Source of the DNA: an uncultured Lachnospiraceae bacterium
Lineage (GTDB): Bacteria > Bacillota > Clostridia > Lachnospirales > Lachnospiraceae
Length of the DNA: 32,951 bases
Assembly: GCA_910588285.1 (NCBI GenBank)
Contig: CAJUQB010000056.1
Location: 1-32,951 of the forward strand
Reading direction: 5' to 3'
Positions 32,012 through 32,951 of the stretch are shown here, piece by piece; position 1 is the first letter of the stretch, and each line of letters opens with the position of its first letter. The position numbers and the translations under genes were made by a program. The notes under the pieces are model-generated. The model saw only the letters and a program-made list of their open reading frames with translations, was not told the DNA's origin and did no database searches.

Positions 32012-32736
32012 GAAATTTAATAGGTGCAGAAGCGTTCAAGCTGGCAAAATCCCTGGGGTTCAAACTATTGCTTTGCGTAAATATAGTATCTACGCTGATT
32101 TATCCGATTTTGTTTGCAGTGGGGGCAAAAGCCACCGGATATCAAATCATGCTGAATGCATCTGTGGATGTGCTTCATCATGGATTTATCGGGTATCTGT
32201 ATGCGGCAGTTTTTCTATGCAGGGAATTTTCAAATCGGACATATGCAGCCAGCCTGCTATGCGGCTATCCGCGCTGGAAGATATTTCTGGCTAAGGCCGT
32301 GGTATTTCTCTCTGGTTTGCTGCTGCTTTTTGGTGTATATGTTGGACTTTCCACCATGTATGGTTCCATTGCAAATGGATTTGGGATGGAAGTCAGCCTG
32401 AAAACTGTGTGGAATGTTTTTGGGCAGGCCGTATGCGGTCTGGCCGGATGCGCTGTTATGGGAGCGGTTATGCTTCTGGTGGCAGCGATTGCCAGAAGGG
32501 CAATCGTGACCCTTGGTTTGGGGATTGGGCTCACCTATGGATTCTTATGGCTGGAGACGACTTTCCGAAATCATCCCCTGCCCTTTATGAAATACATATA
32601 TACCTATCAGATCGGGCAGATTGGTTATGCAGGAGAGGATTTTGGACTGGGGCTATTCTGGGGCGTTATGATCATTACCTTTCTTGCGGCATTGGCGGCA
32701 GCAGCCTTTCTTTTTGAAAAGGCAGAGCTGAAGTAG
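32008..32736 (+). CDS. ABC-2 type transporter permease
   Basis: This 242-residue protein has about six membrane helices (about 18-38, 58-74, 96-118, 135-160, 165-182, 212-236). It matches the size of permeases in BcrA/NukE-like systems. It overlaps the ATPase gene by 4 bases (ATGA), so both are made together. The ATPase presumably dimerises on this permease. Substrate is unknown. Confidence 0.88.
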   Translation: MRNLIGAEAFKLAKSLGFKLLLCVNIVSTLIYPILFAVGAKATGYQIMLNASVDVLHHGFIGYLYAAVFLCREFSNRTYAASLLCGYPRWKIFLAKAVVFLSGLLLLFGVYVGLSTMYGSIANGFGMEVSLKTVWNVFGQAVCGLAGCAVMGAVMLLVAAIARRAIVTLGLGIGLTYGFLWLETTFRNHPLPFMKYIYTYQIGQIGYAGEDFGLGLFWGVMIITFLAALAAAAFLFEKAELK

Positions 32737-32745
32737 GCGTAAGCC

Positions 32746-32774
32746 TTGCAGGGCGGCATATTTTGTGCTACGAT
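32746..32774 (+). promoter_or_regulatory. Promoter of the AAA-like gene
   Basis: TTGCAG (32746-32751) and TACGAT (32769-32774) are 17 bases apart, with TGC before the -10. The TTGTGCTA core matches the promoters at 13210 and 18552, a shared extended -10 style. Confidence 0.6.
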
Positions 32775-32819
32775 AACAATGCAATCCAGATGTTTCGGGC
32801 TGTGGAAGGAGGCAGGACT

Positions 32820-32951
32820 ATGGGTAAAACAATTTCCATCGGTGTACAGAGCTTTGAATTTATGCGGGAGAATGAGTGCTTTTTCTCCACGGCATATGAG
32901 AACCGTGGGGAGCTGTTTGAAGGGCTGTCCATCTGGGAGGAGGAGAAGTAC
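32820..32951 (+). CDS. AAA-ATPase-like/PD-(D/E)XK family protein, 5' part only, internal deletion
   Basis: The gene begins MGKTISIGVQSFEFMRENEC after GGAAGGAGG and runs off the window at 44 codons. The opening and the later segment NRGELFEGLSIWEEEKY match the start of the AAA-ATPase-like (PF09820) proteins. In that family about 45 residues, including a Walker A-type segment RPRRFGKT, normally separate the two. Here they are joined directly at an ECFF motif, which occurs on both sides of the missing block in typical members. This suggests a recombination deletion between short repeats. The protein would lack ATP binding. Confidence 0.6.
   Translation, partial: MGKTISIGVQSFEFMRENECFFSTAYENRGELFEGLSIWEEEKY

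Noticed and set aside
1..32951. CRISPR arrays, tRNA or rRNA genes
   Set aside because: No regularly spaced repeats and no tRNA- or rRNA-like sequence were seen on either strand.

Overview
The window looks like chromosome from an anaerobic Bacillota of the class Clostridia, most likely Lachnospiraceae. This is inferred from gene families and layout, not from a database match. The pointers are a six-gene Rnf operon in the order C-D-G-E-A-B, a fused IspH/ribosomal S1 gene, a sodium-pump decarboxylase operon, strong GGAGG ribosome binding sites, and the mix of IS4, IS21 and IS200 elements.

Region 1 (1-18,500) is GC-rich, well-conserved core. A sigma-A promoter at 89-117 starts a five-gene operon (159-5378). 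It encodes a carboxyltransferase of the 12S/MmdA type, an OadG-like lipoprotein, a biotin carrier, the OadB/MmdB sodium pump and a 5S/PycB-type carboxyltransferase. Together they form a transcarboxylase-like set joined to a Na+ pump. After a strong terminator comes a MurR/RpiR regulator with its own promoter. Next are a flavoprotein with a 3' frameshift, cytidylate kinase, the IspH-S1 fusion, a CheR-type methyltransferase and an unusual response regulator. A YprB-like exonuclease lies on the minus strand. Its promoter diverges from the promoter of rnfCDGEAB, the ferredoxin:NAD+ oxidoreductase that couples to an ion gradient.

Region 2 (18,500-23,270) is a junction full of mobile DNA. A leader resembling a shortened FMN riboswitch precedes an Rpn-type PD-(D/E)XK gene cut short by an amber codon. 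An intact IS4-family element with 25-bp inverted repeats follows. Then comes a graveyard of fragments: a plus-strand integrase piece, an IS200 TnpA piece fused in frame to the start of istB, a decayed istA, and the N-terminus of a second tyrosine recombinase. Several strong hairpins, including a pair of interlocked stems at 22,920-23,032, lie outside any gene.

Region 3 (23,270-30,760) is the most interesting. A LytTR response regulator and a GHKL sensor kinase are followed by a 20-residue amphipathic peptide gene. Its promoter carries two direct repeats 21 bp apart just upstream of the -35 box, the usual architecture of a LytTR-controlled promoter. Next, in clearly AT-rich DNA, is a RiPP (ribosomally made, modified peptide) locus. 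It holds an ABC exporter, a 64-residue precursor with nine cysteines mostly in CXXX spacing, a long terminator hairpin, a 721-residue radical SAM protein that appears to fuse the rSAM/SPASM enzyme with the separate CXXX-repeat maturase, and a small accessory protein. A plausible reading is a peptide-sensing switch next to a peptide-making island; the link between them is inference.

Region 4 (30,760-32,951) holds a two-gene ABC-2 transporter of the BcrA/lantibiotic-immunity type. The window ends in an AAA-ATPase-like gene that appears to have lost its Walker A segment by an internal deletion.
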